A stretch of 64,000 nucleotides of DNA from an uncultured Lachnospiraceae bacterium. Lineage in GTDB: Bacteria; Bacillota; Clostridia; Lachnospirales; Lachnospiraceae. Positions 16,654-25,253 of the stretch are shown in pieces (the stretch's first letter is position 1; each line of letters begins with the position of its first letter). Location of the stretch: assembly GCA_900316855.1 (NCBI GenBank), contig ONEK01000009.1:1-64000 (forward strand). The letters are read 5' to 3'. A program made the translations under genes and the position numbers. The notes under the pieces were generated by a model. That model was not told the DNA's origin and made no database searches. It worked only from the letters and a program-made list of their open reading frames with translations.

Positions 16654-16694
16654 TTCTGTCACAAATTGAATTTTTGCACGAAAATGTGACAGAA
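16654..16694. promoter_or_regulatory. 10-bp inverted repeat just downstream of promoter (possible operator or leader hairpin)
   Basis: TTCTGTCACA at 16654-16663 is the exact reverse complement of 16685-16694, with a 21-nt AT-rich spacer. It starts about 13 nt after the predicted -10 box. The position suits a repressor site or a hairpin at the 5' end of the transcript. No regulator is assigned. Confidence 0.45.
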
Positions 16695-16787
16695 ATCATG
16701 ATGGATTCCGGATGAAGTCTGTTTTCGACCTTAAAGAGTTTACCTGTGCGGAACTCCGCGGATATAAGGCTGTTTTGACTCGATAGA

Positions 16788-18968
16788 ATGCTGCATCGGA
16801 TGAACGGAAAACTGAACAGAAGACCTGTTTCCCTCCTGACAGCAGCTGCCGCGGCTTTTTCCCTGCTGACTTCTTCGCTGAACGTCCTGCCGGTGCAGGC
16901 GGAGGAAACAGGCGGATCCGGAAAAACTGCCTATAAGCTGGTCGAGGTCGTGCCGGACGAGAGCGAAGCGGTGCTGGGCCTTATGCTCCCGGAGGTGACC
17001 GGCGAGGTTTCCGATGGGAAGAAGCTGGACACCAGCGCGGACGGGCTCGATGTCAGTGCGGGAACCGCAGCAGAATCCCTGTATTATCATCTGCAGGACG
17101 CAGTCTATGACAGCTTCTACGCAAAGCCGGAGCTGACGGCGGAGATCCTGGACAAGGATACGGAATTTAAGAATAACCTCGATAGAGCGATTGACGCTTA
17201 CCGCAGGGAGCTGGAGGAATACGAGGATGCACTGGCAGAGGCGGAAAATGCCTCCGGCTCCGATTGGTCGGAGGAAGAGGAACCGAAACTGACCGGTGAG
17301 GAGGGCGATGACGCGGACGAAACCGTGACGGAGATCGAGTACCCGGATCTTCCGGAGCCTTATGAGCTGACAGCGACGGTAAGCATTCCGCTGTCTTTGT
17401 CTGACACAGCACCCGCGGACTGGATTTATGAATCTTCCTTCAGCAGCGGCGAAAGGGGAAGCGCCAGCCGCATTCTCTCGAAGGCGGCACCGTACCTGCT
17501 GTTTTCCGACAGCGTAGAAGACGCAGCCATCCGGCAGCTGTTCCGGATATCCGGACTGAAGCTGGATGTCACCTGTACGATTTACCCGAAGGAGGAGACA
17601 AGCGACGATTTCGTGCCGTGCGAGGGGACCGGAGGCATCTCTTATGAGACTGACTATGATTCCATCAGTGCCTCTGTCCGCAGCACAGATCTTCTGCGCC
17701 GCTATGTCCTGACGAACCTGGAGGGCGGGAGAGCGGTGAATTATACTGCCGTCACCCCTTCAGGTCTGAATACCGGCCTTGTCGCGGACGCCGACTGGCT
17801 GTTTTTCGGCGATCAGGATCTTCTTGACTACAGCTCTGGAAGCGGAGACAGTGCTTTGCTTCAGGATCTGTATAACGCTATCGATTACGGAACGGTGAAG
17901 AAAGCTTCCTATGACAGCGGAAATGATTTTACGTGGGGAACCGCACTTGCTGCCTACAACAGGGCGGTCAGCACGCGGAACGCCCTCGCGGTCACGGTGC
18001 CGGAAACCCTCTGGAGCAGCTCCGGCGTCTCTGCGTCGTCGAACCTGTGGAAGCTCTCCCGGATGCTGTTTTATTTCCAGGATGCTTCCGCGTTCCGGAA
18101 CCTGTTTGATACCGGACGCTTTACAGACACGAAGGATTATATTGTCTCCGGCACACGCCAGGGAGGAAGCCGTACCGGCTCCGCGGGCGATATCGTGACG
18201 GACGGAAACGTCTCCGGCAGCTGGCCGGAATCGGAGGAGATATTCAGGACATCTATCACCGATCCGAAATCTCAGACCTGGAAGAATTTTGCAAGATATC
18301 TTCGTGCCGGCGATGGTTCCCGCTATCCGACAAATGGCTGGGATTTAAGCGGACTGTTTCAGGGCGGGAAGGACCTGTGGATCAGCAGGAACCCGGATAA
18401 CGGCGCTTCGGGCGGAGGCTCTGAGGGAACTGCATCGGAGCATGCCGGAAACCTGCTCGCCTATAAGGCGCTGGGAAGTGATCTTGCGGCTGTCAATGAT
18501 ACGACCGGAAACGGCTTCTACGAGGCGCTGCGGCTTGCGGTGCAGTCAAAGCGCGGGACGCTTTCCTCCGATACTTCCTACCGCGTCGCGTTCCGCAGCG
18601 TCAGTCATCTGGCTCATTCCGTGAAGGATGAGCTGCGTTATACCTACTGGTTCAGTGAATTCAGCGGCAGAGCAGGCAGCAACAGCAGCCTTCTGAAGAC
18701 AAAGGCGGTACTCGACCTGCCGTTTAAGGTCGACGGCTACAAGGGTGACGCTCCGGATCAGAAGGAAGCGGTGGAAGCCGTAACAGGTTCCCTTACCGTG
18801 TCCGGCGTTACCGGCGCTCAAATCGCGAGCGGAACAGACGGCTATCTGCATCTTCAGATTCCGTACAGCAGCCTGTCCGCCGACAATGCGACACTTTCGA
18901 TCACGGCCGGCACCGGTGAGACGACAACCGTTGTGTTCCGGAAGATGAGCTTTTTCACGCTGCACTGA
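16788..18968 (+). CDS. secreted protein of unknown family in the pilus cluster
   Basis: I do not recognise this 726-aa protein. It has a clear Sec signal peptide: a basic start (MNGKLNRRP), the hydrophobic core LLTAAAAAFSLLTSSLNVLP, and a likely cleavage after VQA before EE. There is no prepilin motif, C-terminal anchor or LPXTG. The mature part is acidic and rich in Ser, Asp, Tyr and Gly, with a Glu/Asp/Pro-rich segment at about residues 140-190. The C-terminal 90 residues (SLTVSGVTGAQIASGT and after) look like a beta-sandwich. ATG 16788 and ATG 16800 are both possible starts. Location between minor pilins and the giant pilin suggests a pilus-linked surface or assembly factor. Confidence 0.75.
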   Translation: MLHRMNGKLNRRPVSLLTAAAAAFSLLTSSLNVLPVQAEETGGSGKTAYKLVEVVPDESEAVLGLMLPEVTGEVSDGKKLDTSADGLDVSAGTAAESLYYHLQDAVYDSFYAKPELTAEILDKDTEFKNNLDRAIDAYRRELEEYEDALAEAENASGSDWSEEEEPKLTGEEGDDADETVTEIEYPDLPEPYELTATVSIPLSLSDTAPADWIYESSFSSGERGSASRILSKAAPYLLFSDSVEDAAIRQLFRISGLKLDVTCTIYPKEETSDDFVPCEGTGGISYETDYDSISASVRSTDLLRRYVLTNLEGGRAVNYTAVTPSGLNTGLVADADWLFFGDQDLLDYSSGSGDSALLQDLYNAIDYGTVKKASYDSGNDFTWGTALAAYNRAVSTRNALAVTVPETLWSSSGVSASSNLWKLSRMLFYFQDASAFRNLFDTGRFTDTKDYIVSGTRQGGSRTGSAGDIVTDGNVSGSWPESEEIFRTSITDPKSQTWKNFARYLRAGDGSRYPTNGWDLSGLFQGGKDLWISRNPDNGASGGGSEGTASEHAGNLLAYKALGSDLAAVNDTTGNGFYEALRLAVQSKRGTLSSDTSYRVAFRSVSHLAHSVKDELRYTYWFSEFSGRAGSNSSLLKTKAVLDLPFKVDGYKGDAPDQKEAVEAVTGSLTVSGVTGAQIASGTDGYLHLQIPYSSLSADNATLSITAGTGETTTVVFRKMSFFTLH

Positions 18969-18998
18969 GGAGGCTCGCGGTAATCCGCGGGTTGTAAA

Positions 18999-19026
18999 TC
19001 TGCATATTGTTCTGCAGAGTTTTTAC
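18999..19026 (+). terminator. weak hairpin and T-run after the secreted-protein gene
   Basis: TCTGCA at 18999-19004 pairs with TGCAGA at 19013-19018, followed by GTTTTTA. The stem is only 6 bp, so read-through into the giant pilin gene is likely. Confidence 0.3.
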
Positions 19027-19100
19027 AGGGTTCTGCCGCGATCCAGCTCCGTAAACGGTTTTCGCGCAGATTTTATTATGTGAAGGCGGGGGAGGTCATA

Positions 19101-22100
19101 ATGTCACTGATTGAGAAGATGGGACAGATGAAAATGAGAATGACGGTTCGCAGATCCATGGCTTCCGCCGCGCTTTCCGCAGCCGCGGATCGCTCCTGCG
19201 GAGCAAAAGAAAGCCTGAAGAGAGGCTTCTCCCTGGTAGAGCTCATTGTCGCGGTTACGATCCTGACCGTCCTCACGGGTGCAGCGGCACCAAGTCTCAG
19301 CTCCCAGGTGGAGAAGCAGCGCGAGAAGACCTGCACCTCCCAGCGTCAGGAGGTGATAGACGCCTACAACACCTCCCTTTCGAGAATCCTTGCCAATGCG
19401 TCTTACGATGATACCAGGGCAGCCATCAAAAGCTTAGCCTTTACGGATGCGCTATCCTTCCTTGGCTATACATTAGACAAGGAACATTCGAACAACGATA
19501 GTCAGGTCTACCAGGGCGCGGAAGGCACCTGTAAGGTCGGCGGCAGCAGTGCGGTCTTTGAAGGAATCTGCAGATCGGAAGGCACGTGGACCGCGGATCT
19601 TGCGGCAGATCCCATCACGCTCAGCTGTGATAAGCATGATGAAGTCATGATCGCCAATGATTTTGACTGGATTGAAGGTCAGTTAGATCCGAGGGATGAG
19701 AATAAGCCGCAGAAGGATCCGGATGCTCCAATCACTCCGGATACTCCTCCTGTCACACCGGACGCTCCGGTCATCATGCTGACTGTCAATCCTCACAGCT
19801 ATTCCGGCGTAGCAGGAGATACTACTGCCATTGCCGCGTCACTTACAGGCGTGGAGGAATCGGAAGCGGACAACATCACCTGGGAGTCCTCGGACGACTC
19901 TATTGTTTCCATTGAGGGAAGCGCCACGGGCCGCGAAATCACCATCCGCCTGAATCAGAAATCTGCCTCTGCGGTCACCATTAAGGCCAGCTATACCGCA
20001 GACGGGAAAGAATATACTGACCAGTGTGCTGTAACCGTAGGGAGTGAAAATCTCCGGATCACGCCCGATTCCGTCCGCGATTTCCCGGGTTATGAGACGA
20101 CACTCCGCGTCAGCACGAAGGACACCGGCACAGTGCAGTGGTCTTCCGCGGACGAGAGTCTTGTCACCGTCGACTCCAACGGGCACATTGTGCTCGGGAA
20201 GCCGGAGGATCTTTCCGTCGATCATCCGACGTCAGTAACCGCCTGGATTGACAAGAACGGCAACGGCACGCTCGACGAGGATACGGACCTGTGGGCTGTC
20301 TGCCCGGTAACCGTGCGGAGCGTGACACTCGAGGTGACGCCTCCCGAGATCCCCAATGAGGACATCCAATCAGTCTCCGCGGGCGATAAGCTTCACCTGG
20401 TTTCGAAGACCAATATTCCGACCGGACGCTGCGTTGTTGAGTGGACGCTTCAGGATGCCAGCATTAAGGACAGCGGCACAGCCTCCGCGGTCAAAGACTC
20501 CGTGGCCGTCCTTCCGGATCAGAAGACCGGCAAGACAACGGTCGTAACTGTAAAGAGCGGTGAGCCGCGGGTGATCTATGCGGTCGCGACACTCTATTCC
20601 GGCAGCACCATCAGTGAACAGTCTAAACTCCTGCAGGCGGAGAGCAGAATTACCATCAAGAGGAGCACGAAGTCGAAGTTCACGGTGACGAGTGATTTCG
20701 GTGACTTCTACGTCGGGGATCAGATCCAGTTCTACGCGACAGAGAAGGGTAACTCCGCTTCCGCAAAGGACAGGATGAAAAAGCTTCCGGACGGGTATCT
20801 GTGGCGCAGCTCCCGTGCCGGTGCCGAGACACGGACCGGCAAGACCGAGGAGCCGGTCAAGTTCCTCTCCGGCATGCCCGGCGTACTGCAGTTTACCGGC
20901 AATGAAACGACGGCTGACTATGTGAAGGATATCATCACACAGTCCTCGATCTATATCATCAACGCGGAGGACAGTGAAACGAAGGAGGACAAGAGCGAAA
21001 GGCTCGATCCTGAATTCGCGGTCTCCAACGCGTTCCTGATCCCCTCCGGGTCCGGCGATGTCGGCTACATTAAGGAACTCCGCCCGTCCGAGACGGAGCT
21101 GAAGCTCTCCGGAACTGAATCAAAGGATGTCACGGTAAAGGTATACGGACGTCTTTGCGGCTCCACGGAAAGCGGCATCATCTCCATGCGCGGCATCCGC
21201 AACAATAAGTACCGCATCGGCTCCATTCAGAACGGCAACGCGGGCTGGACGTTCAAGGCTGAGGGAACCAGGGGCGAGGACGGCACGTTCGTTCCGCAGG
21301 CCAGCTACAAGCTCAACAGCGCCGGCTATCCGGTTGTGACCATCAAGGCGCCGAAGAACGCCTCCGGCACCGGCTACGTCGACCTCACCCTGCGCACCGG
21401 CATTACCTCCGCCGGCATCGAGAACCAGGCGGTCTATACGAAGAGAATCAAGGTGACGGTACCGACTGTTTACTCCGGCGAGAAGGGCGTTCATATCAGC
21501 TATTTTGAATACCTTCCGCTGGATGAAGACAACTGGCAGCCCTATAAGTGGCGTACCTTGAAGTGGGAGTCCGATGACGAGAGCATTGTCAGTATATCCG
21601 CAGACACAAATTCCAACAGCACAGAGAAGGGCCAGGCCGGCATCATCGAGGGCAAGGGCAGCGGAGTCGCTCATGTGACTGTGACCGCAGTCGATGAGAA
21701 TGGAAACATCGTAAAGGACGCCGACGGCAATGAACTGAAGAAGGTCTTCACCGTGACCGTGACGCCGCTCCCCGTGGAGCGCGTAGTAGTTCCGGGTACG
21801 GACATTCAATCCGTCGGCACGGAGGAGCTGAAGACCGTACTCAACTCCCGGATGAATGGAACAACCTGGAGCAAGTGGTACCATGTCGGTGAGATCGGCA
21901 TGACGAACCAGAACTTCCCGGAGCTGTACAAGACTGTCATCCGTGATTCCTCGTCCGGAAACCTCTACATGCTGTCCAGACGGAATCAGAATCCGGTATA
22001 CTGGCCGGATGATATTGCCACACTGGATGAGTACGTCGCCTACTGCAAACAGGTGAAGCCGAAAGAGGACCTGTTTATTCCGCTGCAGACAGATAAGGTT

Positions 22101-22433
22101 TATACCAGAGATAACGCTTACAGTGAACAGTGGAGCGGTACGGTCGGGAAGAATGTACTGGTGCAGAATAAAGACGGTGTATATCTGGTGGATGGAGATA
22201 CATTGCTCACGCCGAATTATACCGGCTATGATTCAAAGGGCAATAAACTGAAAAAATATTCCGGCGAATACAAGGGACTGATCTATTACAACGGCACAGA
22301 TTATTTTGCATCAGATGCAAAGATCAGCAACAGCCTGCCCAACTGGGGCGGAGACTGGCCGCCGGATCCCTGGTTCCAGATTGTCAGCGGACCGCAGTAT
22401 CCGGACAACGGCAACTATGAATTTATAAAATAA
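19101..22433 (+). CDS. giant type IV pilin-like protein with Ig-like (BIG2-type) domains
   Basis: A 1110-aa protein. A leader of about 40 residues ends in KRG, then FSLVELIVAVTILTVLTGAA forms a class III prepilin site and helix with Glu5. The next 150 residues look like a pilin head. A linker with DAPITPDTPPVTPDAP leads to bacterial Ig-like repeats: ITWESSDDSIVSIEGS (about residue 265) and LKWESDDESIVSISAD (about residue 820) are BIG2-type strands, with VQWSSADESLVTVDSNG between. ATG 19101 was chosen because GGGGGAGG lies 6 nt upstream; an in-frame GTG is at 19080. Ordinary major pilins are 150-200 residues, so this is probably a tip adhesin or stalk. Confidence 0.85.
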   Translation: MSLIEKMGQMKMRMTVRRSMASAALSAAADRSCGAKESLKRGFSLVELIVAVTILTVLTGAAAPSLSSQVEKQREKTCTSQRQEVIDAYNTSLSRILANASYDDTRAAIKSLAFTDALSFLGYTLDKEHSNNDSQVYQGAEGTCKVGGSSAVFEGICRSEGTWTADLAADPITLSCDKHDEVMIANDFDWIEGQLDPRDENKPQKDPDAPITPDTPPVTPDAPVIMLTVNPHSYSGVAGDTTAIAASLTGVEESEADNITWESSDDSIVSIEGSATGREITIRLNQKSASAVTIKASYTADGKEYTDQCAVTVGSENLRITPDSVRDFPGYETTLRVSTKDTGTVQWSSADESLVTVDSNGHIVLGKPEDLSVDHPTSVTAWIDKNGNGTLDEDTDLWAVCPVTVRSVTLEVTPPEIPNEDIQSVSAGDKLHLVSKTNIPTGRCVVEWTLQDASIKDSGTASAVKDSVAVLPDQKTGKTTVVTVKSGEPRVIYAVATLYSGSTISEQSKLLQAESRITIKRSTKSKFTVTSDFGDFYVGDQIQFYATEKGNSASAKDRMKKLPDGYLWRSSRAGAETRTGKTEEPVKFLSGMPGVLQFTGNETTADYVKDIITQSSIYIINAEDSETKEDKSERLDPEFAVSNAFLIPSGSGDVGYIKELRPSETELKLSGTESKDVTVKVYGRLCGSTESGIISMRGIRNNKYRIGSIQNGNAGWTFKAEGTRGEDGTFVPQASYKLNSAGYPVVTIKAPKNASGTGYVDLTLRTGITSAGIENQAVYTKRIKVTVPTVYSGEKGVHISYFEYLPLDEDNWQPYKWRTLKWESDDESIVSISADTNSNSTEKGQAGIIEGKGSGVAHVTVTAVDENGNIVKDADGNELKKVFTVTVTPLPVERVVVPGTDIQSVGTEELKTVLNSRMNGTTWSKWYHVGEIGMTNQNFPELYKTVIRDSSSGNLYMLSRRNQNPVYWPDDIATLDEYVAYCKQVKPKEDLFIPLQTDKVYTRDNAYSEQWSGTVGKNVLVQNKDGVYLVDGDTLLTPNYTGYDSKGNKLKKYSGEYKGLIYYNGTDYFASDAKISNSLPNWGGDWPPDPWFQIVSGPQYPDNGNYEFIK

Positions 22434-22445
22434 AGATATCGAAGG

Positions 22446-22479
22446 AAAGCAGCCGGCGGGAACTCCCGCCGGCTGCTTT
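22446..22479 (+). terminator. strong hairpin terminator at the end of the pilus cluster
   Basis: A 16-bp perfect stem (left arm AAAGCAGCCGGCGGGA, 2-nt loop AC) closes with TTT only. It ends four bases before the -35 box of the hicAB promoter. The short T-run makes it less than classical, but it is the natural boundary between the pilus and hicAB units. Confidence 0.75.
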
Positions 22480-22483
22480 GGAA

Positions 22484-22512
22484 TTGACAGGATAACTTTA
22501 ATAAGCCATAAT
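22484..22512 (+). promoter_or_regulatory. hicAB promoter
   Basis: TTGACA at 22484-22489 and CATAAT at 22507-22512 are separated by exactly 17 nt. The predicted start falls inside the palindrome described next, about 20 nt before the hicA start codon. Confidence 0.75.
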
Positions 22513-22532
22513 GCAACTATAAAGTAGTTGCA
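22512..22532. promoter_or_regulatory. palindromic operator of hicAB (likely HicB site)
   Basis: TGCAACTA at 22512-22519 and TAGTTGCA at 22525-22532 form a perfect 8-bp dyad with a 5-nt centre (TAAAG). It directly abuts the -10 box and covers the predicted transcription start. HicB-type antitoxins commonly repress their own promoter, so this is the expected place for an autoregulatory site. Confidence 0.6.
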
Positions 22533-22541
22533 GGAGATAAT

Positions 22542-22799
22542 ATGCCTGATAAAGATGCGCTTATCAAGAAACTGACAGGAAAACCTGTTCCGACCAATTT
22601 TACTGTTCGTGAACTGGACCGGCTTATGAACAAATGCGGATGCCGGAAGTATCAGGGCGGCAGAGGCTCAGGCATAGGCTATACCCATATTGAAACCGGC
22701 AGAGAGCTTCAATTTGATGGACCACATCCGGGACATGAATTATACCGGTACCAGATCAAGATGGTAATAGAGTTTTTGAAGGCAGTTGGCGAAATCTGA
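22542..22799 (+). CDS. hicA: HicA-family toxin
   Basis: An 85-aa HicA/YcfA-type protein, expected to be a translation-dependent mRNA interferase with a dsRNA-binding-like fold. The order FTVRELDRLMNKCG, GGRGSGIGYTH, LQFDGPHPGHELYRYQIKMV matches the longer HicA subtype, in which the substrate strand reads GSxI/V and a PHPG motif follows. The compact GSH catalytic histidine of short HicA proteins is not in its usual place; H46 in YTH or the PHPGH histidines may serve. The ribosome site GCAGGAG precedes ATG 22542. Its partner hicB starts 15 nt downstream. The toxin-first order is typical of hicAB. Confidence 0.85.
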   Translation: MPDKDALIKKLTGKPVPTNFTVRELDRLMNKCGCRKYQGGRGSGIGYTHIETGRELQFDGPHPGHELYRYQIKMVIEFLKAVGEI

Positions 22800-22814
22800 G
22801 GAGGTGACAATATT

Positions 22815-23162
22815 ATGGATTCCATGATGGAATACAAAGGCTATCACGCTGAAATCTCTTATGATGCCGATGACAACATTCTTGTAGGCACAGTGTTCGG
22901 TATCAATGACTTTCTCGGCTTCCATGGATCATCTGTGGCTGAGACGGAAGAGATGTTTCATCAGAGTATTGATAATTATCTGCAGCATTGTAAAGAGACA
23001 GGTAAGGAACCTGACAAAGAGTTCAAAGGAAGCTTTAATGTCAGGATAACTCCCGCCCTTCATAGAACTGCCGCGATCGGGGCGGCAAAGGAAAAAGTCA
23101 GTCTCAATCAGTTCGTTGCAGAAGCAATTGAGGACAAATGCCAGAAGCTTGCCATCGGCTGA
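22815..23162 (+). CDS. hicB: HicB-family antitoxin
   Basis: A 115-aa antitoxin. Residues about 4-60 form a HicB-like partial RNase H fold (YHAEISYDADDNILVGTVFG, with FHGSSVAETEEMFHQSIDNY). The C-terminus (SFNVRITPALHRTAAIGAAK, then VSLNQFVAEAIEDKC) is a ribbon-helix-helix DNA-binding domain. It should neutralise HicA and repress the promoter through the dyad at 22512-22532. GAGGAGGTGACA lies before ATG 22815. The pair is more AT-rich than its neighbours and sits at the boundary between the pilus cluster and the amino acid genes, consistent with insertion. Confidence 0.9.
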   Translation: MDSMMEYKGYHAEISYDADDNILVGTVFGINDFLGFHGSSVAETEEMFHQSIDNYLQHCKETGKEPDKEFKGSFNVRITPALHRTAAIGAAKEKVSLNQFVAEAIEDKCQKLAIG

Positions 23163-23339
23163 CGCACTATTGCATTTCATAGAAGGCAGGAGTACAATAG
23201 CCTCAATTATTTGAAAAAGATATTGAAATCAATATTTCCGCGGAATGATTCGATCATCCCGTATGATAAGTTCCGGAAGGCTTCTGTGCTATACAGCCTT
23301 TGATCCAACATTACGAATACTGAGGAGCTAAATTCATTC

Positions 23340-23888
23340 ATGGCAGAGAAAGAGCTTCACAACAGGGTTTTCCAGCTGCTGGTTGACAACACATCGGGCG
23401 TTCTGAGCCGGATTTCCGGTCTGTTCTCGCGCCGGGGCTACAACATCGAGTCCATCACGGCTGGTACGACGGCGGATCCCAAGATCACGCGCATCACGAT
23501 TGTGGCTTCCGGGGATGAGGATGTTCTCGAGCAGATCGAGAAGCAGGTCCGCAAGCTCATTGACGTGAAGGATGTGCATGAGCTCAAGCCCGAGAGCTCC
23601 GTATTCCGCGAGCTTGCCATGGTGAAGGTGAAGGCGAGGGAAGAGGATCGGCAGAACGTCATCACGCTCGCGAATATTTTCCGCGGCAATATCATCGACG
23701 TCGCGGCGAAGTCCATGACGATCGAGATCACCGGCAGCCAGACGAAGATCGACGCGTTCATCAGCCTTCTTTCGGGTTATGAGATCCTCGAGCTCGCGAG
23801 GACCGGCGTCGCAGGCCTGTGCCGCGGAACGGACAACATCATGTATGTCGACGAGGACGGCAAAACCCACCACTACGAGGTGAGCTGA
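23340..23888 (+). CDS. ilvN: acetolactate synthase small subunit
   Basis: Regulatory subunit of acetohydroxyacid synthase, 182 aa. The N-terminal ACT domain has the standard NTSGVLSRISGLFSRRGYNI and ESITAG, followed by the C-terminal ALS_ss domain (residues about 85-165, ending in ARTGVAGLCRG). It is closer to the family consensus than the copy at 226. It lies upstream of ilvC and the leuCD genes in the same direction, so this copy is probably the biosynthetic one. The catalytic ilvB is not in the window. No leucine-rich leader peptide or T-box was found in the 177 nt upstream. Confidence 0.94.
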   Translation: MAEKELHNRVFQLLVDNTSGVLSRISGLFSRRGYNIESITAGTTADPKITRITIVASGDEDVLEQIEKQVRKLIDVKDVHELKPESSVFRELAMVKVKAREEDRQNVITLANIFRGNIIDVAAKSMTIEITGSQTKIDAFISLLSGYEILELARTGVAGLCRGTDNIMYVDEDGKTHHYEVS

Positions 23889-24011
23889 AATCCCGCTCCG
23901 CATTCATCGAATTCAATCCGCAGGGTACGGTTTCTTTGAAATTGTGAACACCCCAGGGCCAATCACGGACCCGGGCTGCAATAATATTATTTTCCAGGAG
24001 GAATGAAACAA

Positions 24012-25031
24012 ATGGCAGAAGCAAGACTTTTCCACGAAGAAGACTGTAATCTCTCTTTACTGCAGGGTAAGAAGATTGCCATTATCGGTTACGGTTCTCA
24101 GGGTCATGCCCACGCGCTGAATCTGAAGGATTCCGGCTGTGATGTTGTCGTTGGTCTGTATGAGGGTTCGAAGTCGAAGGCGAAGGCCGAGGCACAGGGC
24201 CTTACGGTCATGACGAACGCGGAGGCCGCGAAGTGGGCCGACATCATCATGATCCTCATCAATGATGAGAAGCAGGCTGACATGTACAAGAAGGACATCG
24301 CTCCGAACCTGAAGTCCGGCGATATGCTGATGTTCGCGCATGGCTTCAATATCAACTACAAGCTGATCGTTCCTCCCGCGGATGTCGATGTCACCATGAT
24401 CGCGCCCAAGGCACCCGGACACACCGTTCGTTCCGAGTACCAGGCCGGCAAGGGAACTCCCTGCCTCGTTGCGGTGGAGCAGGACGCGACCGGTCACGCG
24501 CTTGACCTGGCGCTTGCCTATGGCGCAGGCCTTGGCGCTGCCCGTGCGGGTATCCTGGAGACCACGTTCAAGACCGAGACCGAGACCGACCTGTTCGGTG
24601 AGCAGGCAGTTCTGTGCGGCGGTGTCTGCAAGCTGATGCAGACCGGCTTCGAGGTTCTGTGCGAGGCAGGCTACGACCCGAGAAACGCTTATTTCGAGTG
24701 CATCCACGAGATGAAGCTTATCGTGGACCTCATCTATCAGTCCGGCTTTGCGGGAATGCGCTATTCTATCTCCAATACCGCGGAGTTCGGCGACTATGTA
24801 TCCGGACCCAGGATCATCACCGAGGATACGAAGAAGGCCATGAAGGCGGTTCTGTCCGATATCCAGGACGGCTCGTTCGCGTCCGCGTTCATCCAGGATA
24901 TGAAGGCCGGCGGCATCCAGTTCCAGGCCATGAAGAAGAAGGCGGCGGCTCACCCGTCCGAGGAGATCGGCGCAGAGATCCGCAAGCTCTACAGCTGGAA
25001 CGACGAGTCCGAGAAGCTCATCAACAACTGA
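24012..25031 (+). CDS. ilvC: ketol-acid reductoisomerase (NADP+), class I
   Basis: Converts acetolactate or acetohydroxybutyrate to the dihydroxy acids of valine and isoleucine synthesis, using Mg2+ and NADPH. The 339-aa protein is the short class I form. An N-terminal Rossmann domain carries [20 protein letters not shown], and the C-terminal knotted domain holds the metal ligands in [12 protein letters not shown] and [19 protein letters not shown] 24012 was chosen because AGGAGG ends 10 nt upstream, whereas the in-frame ATG at 24003 almost touches it. A strong terminator follows at 25060. Confidence 0.97.
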   Translation: MAEARLFHEEDCNLSLLQGKKIAIIGYGSQGHAHALNLKDSGCDVVVGLYEGSKSKAKAEAQGLTVMTNAEAAKWADIIMILINDEKQADMYKKDIAPNLKSGDMLMFAHGFNINYKLIVPPADVDVTMIAPKAPGHTVRSEYQAGKGTPCLVAVEQDATGHALDLALAYGAGLGAARAGILETTFKTETETDLFGEQAVLCGGVCKLMQTGFEVLCEAGYDPRNAYFECIHEMKLIVDLIYQSGFAGMRYSISNTAEFGDYVSGPRIITEDTKKAMKAVLSDIQDGSFASAFIQDMKAGGIQFQAMKKKAAAHPSEEIGAEIRKLYSWNDESEKLINN

Positions 25032-25059
25032 TCATCCTGTCTTAACAGGAAGCTTTTGT

Positions 25060-25095
25060 CAGGGCAGGGATTGTTTCCCTGCCCTGTTGTTATAT
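25060..25095 (+). terminator. intrinsic terminator after ilvC
   Basis: An 11-bp perfect stem, CAGGGCAGGGA at 25060-25070 with TCCCTGCCCTG at 25076-25086 and loop TTGTT, is followed by TTGTTATAT. It separates ilvC from leuC. Confidence 0.8.
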
Positions 25096-25106
25096 GAAAG
25101 GTTCCG

Positions 25107-25160
25107 CCGGTCATCCGAATTCTGTGCAAAGAAAGGCAGTGCGCGGATTCCGGATGACGG
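25107..25160. repeat. imperfect hairpin between ilvC and leuC
   Basis: CCGGTCATCCG...AATTCTGTGC at 25107-25127 pairs imperfectly with GTGCGCGGATTCCGGATGACGG ending at 25160. A short GGCAGC/CAT/GCTGCC hairpin follows at about 25189-25203, before the leuC ribosome site. No ORF or clear promoter was seen in this gap. Confidence 0.45.
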
Positions 25161-25253
25161 AAGGATGACGGCAGCGGCGAAGCTTTAAGGCAGCCATGCT
25201 GCCGGGCAGCTTCGCAGCTTGCAGGTTATTGATCTAAAAAAAGGAGCAGTCCC

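Noticed and set aside
23163..23339. Leucine or branched-chain attenuator before ilvN
   Set aside because: No Leu/Val/Ile-rich leader peptide and no T-box signature were found.
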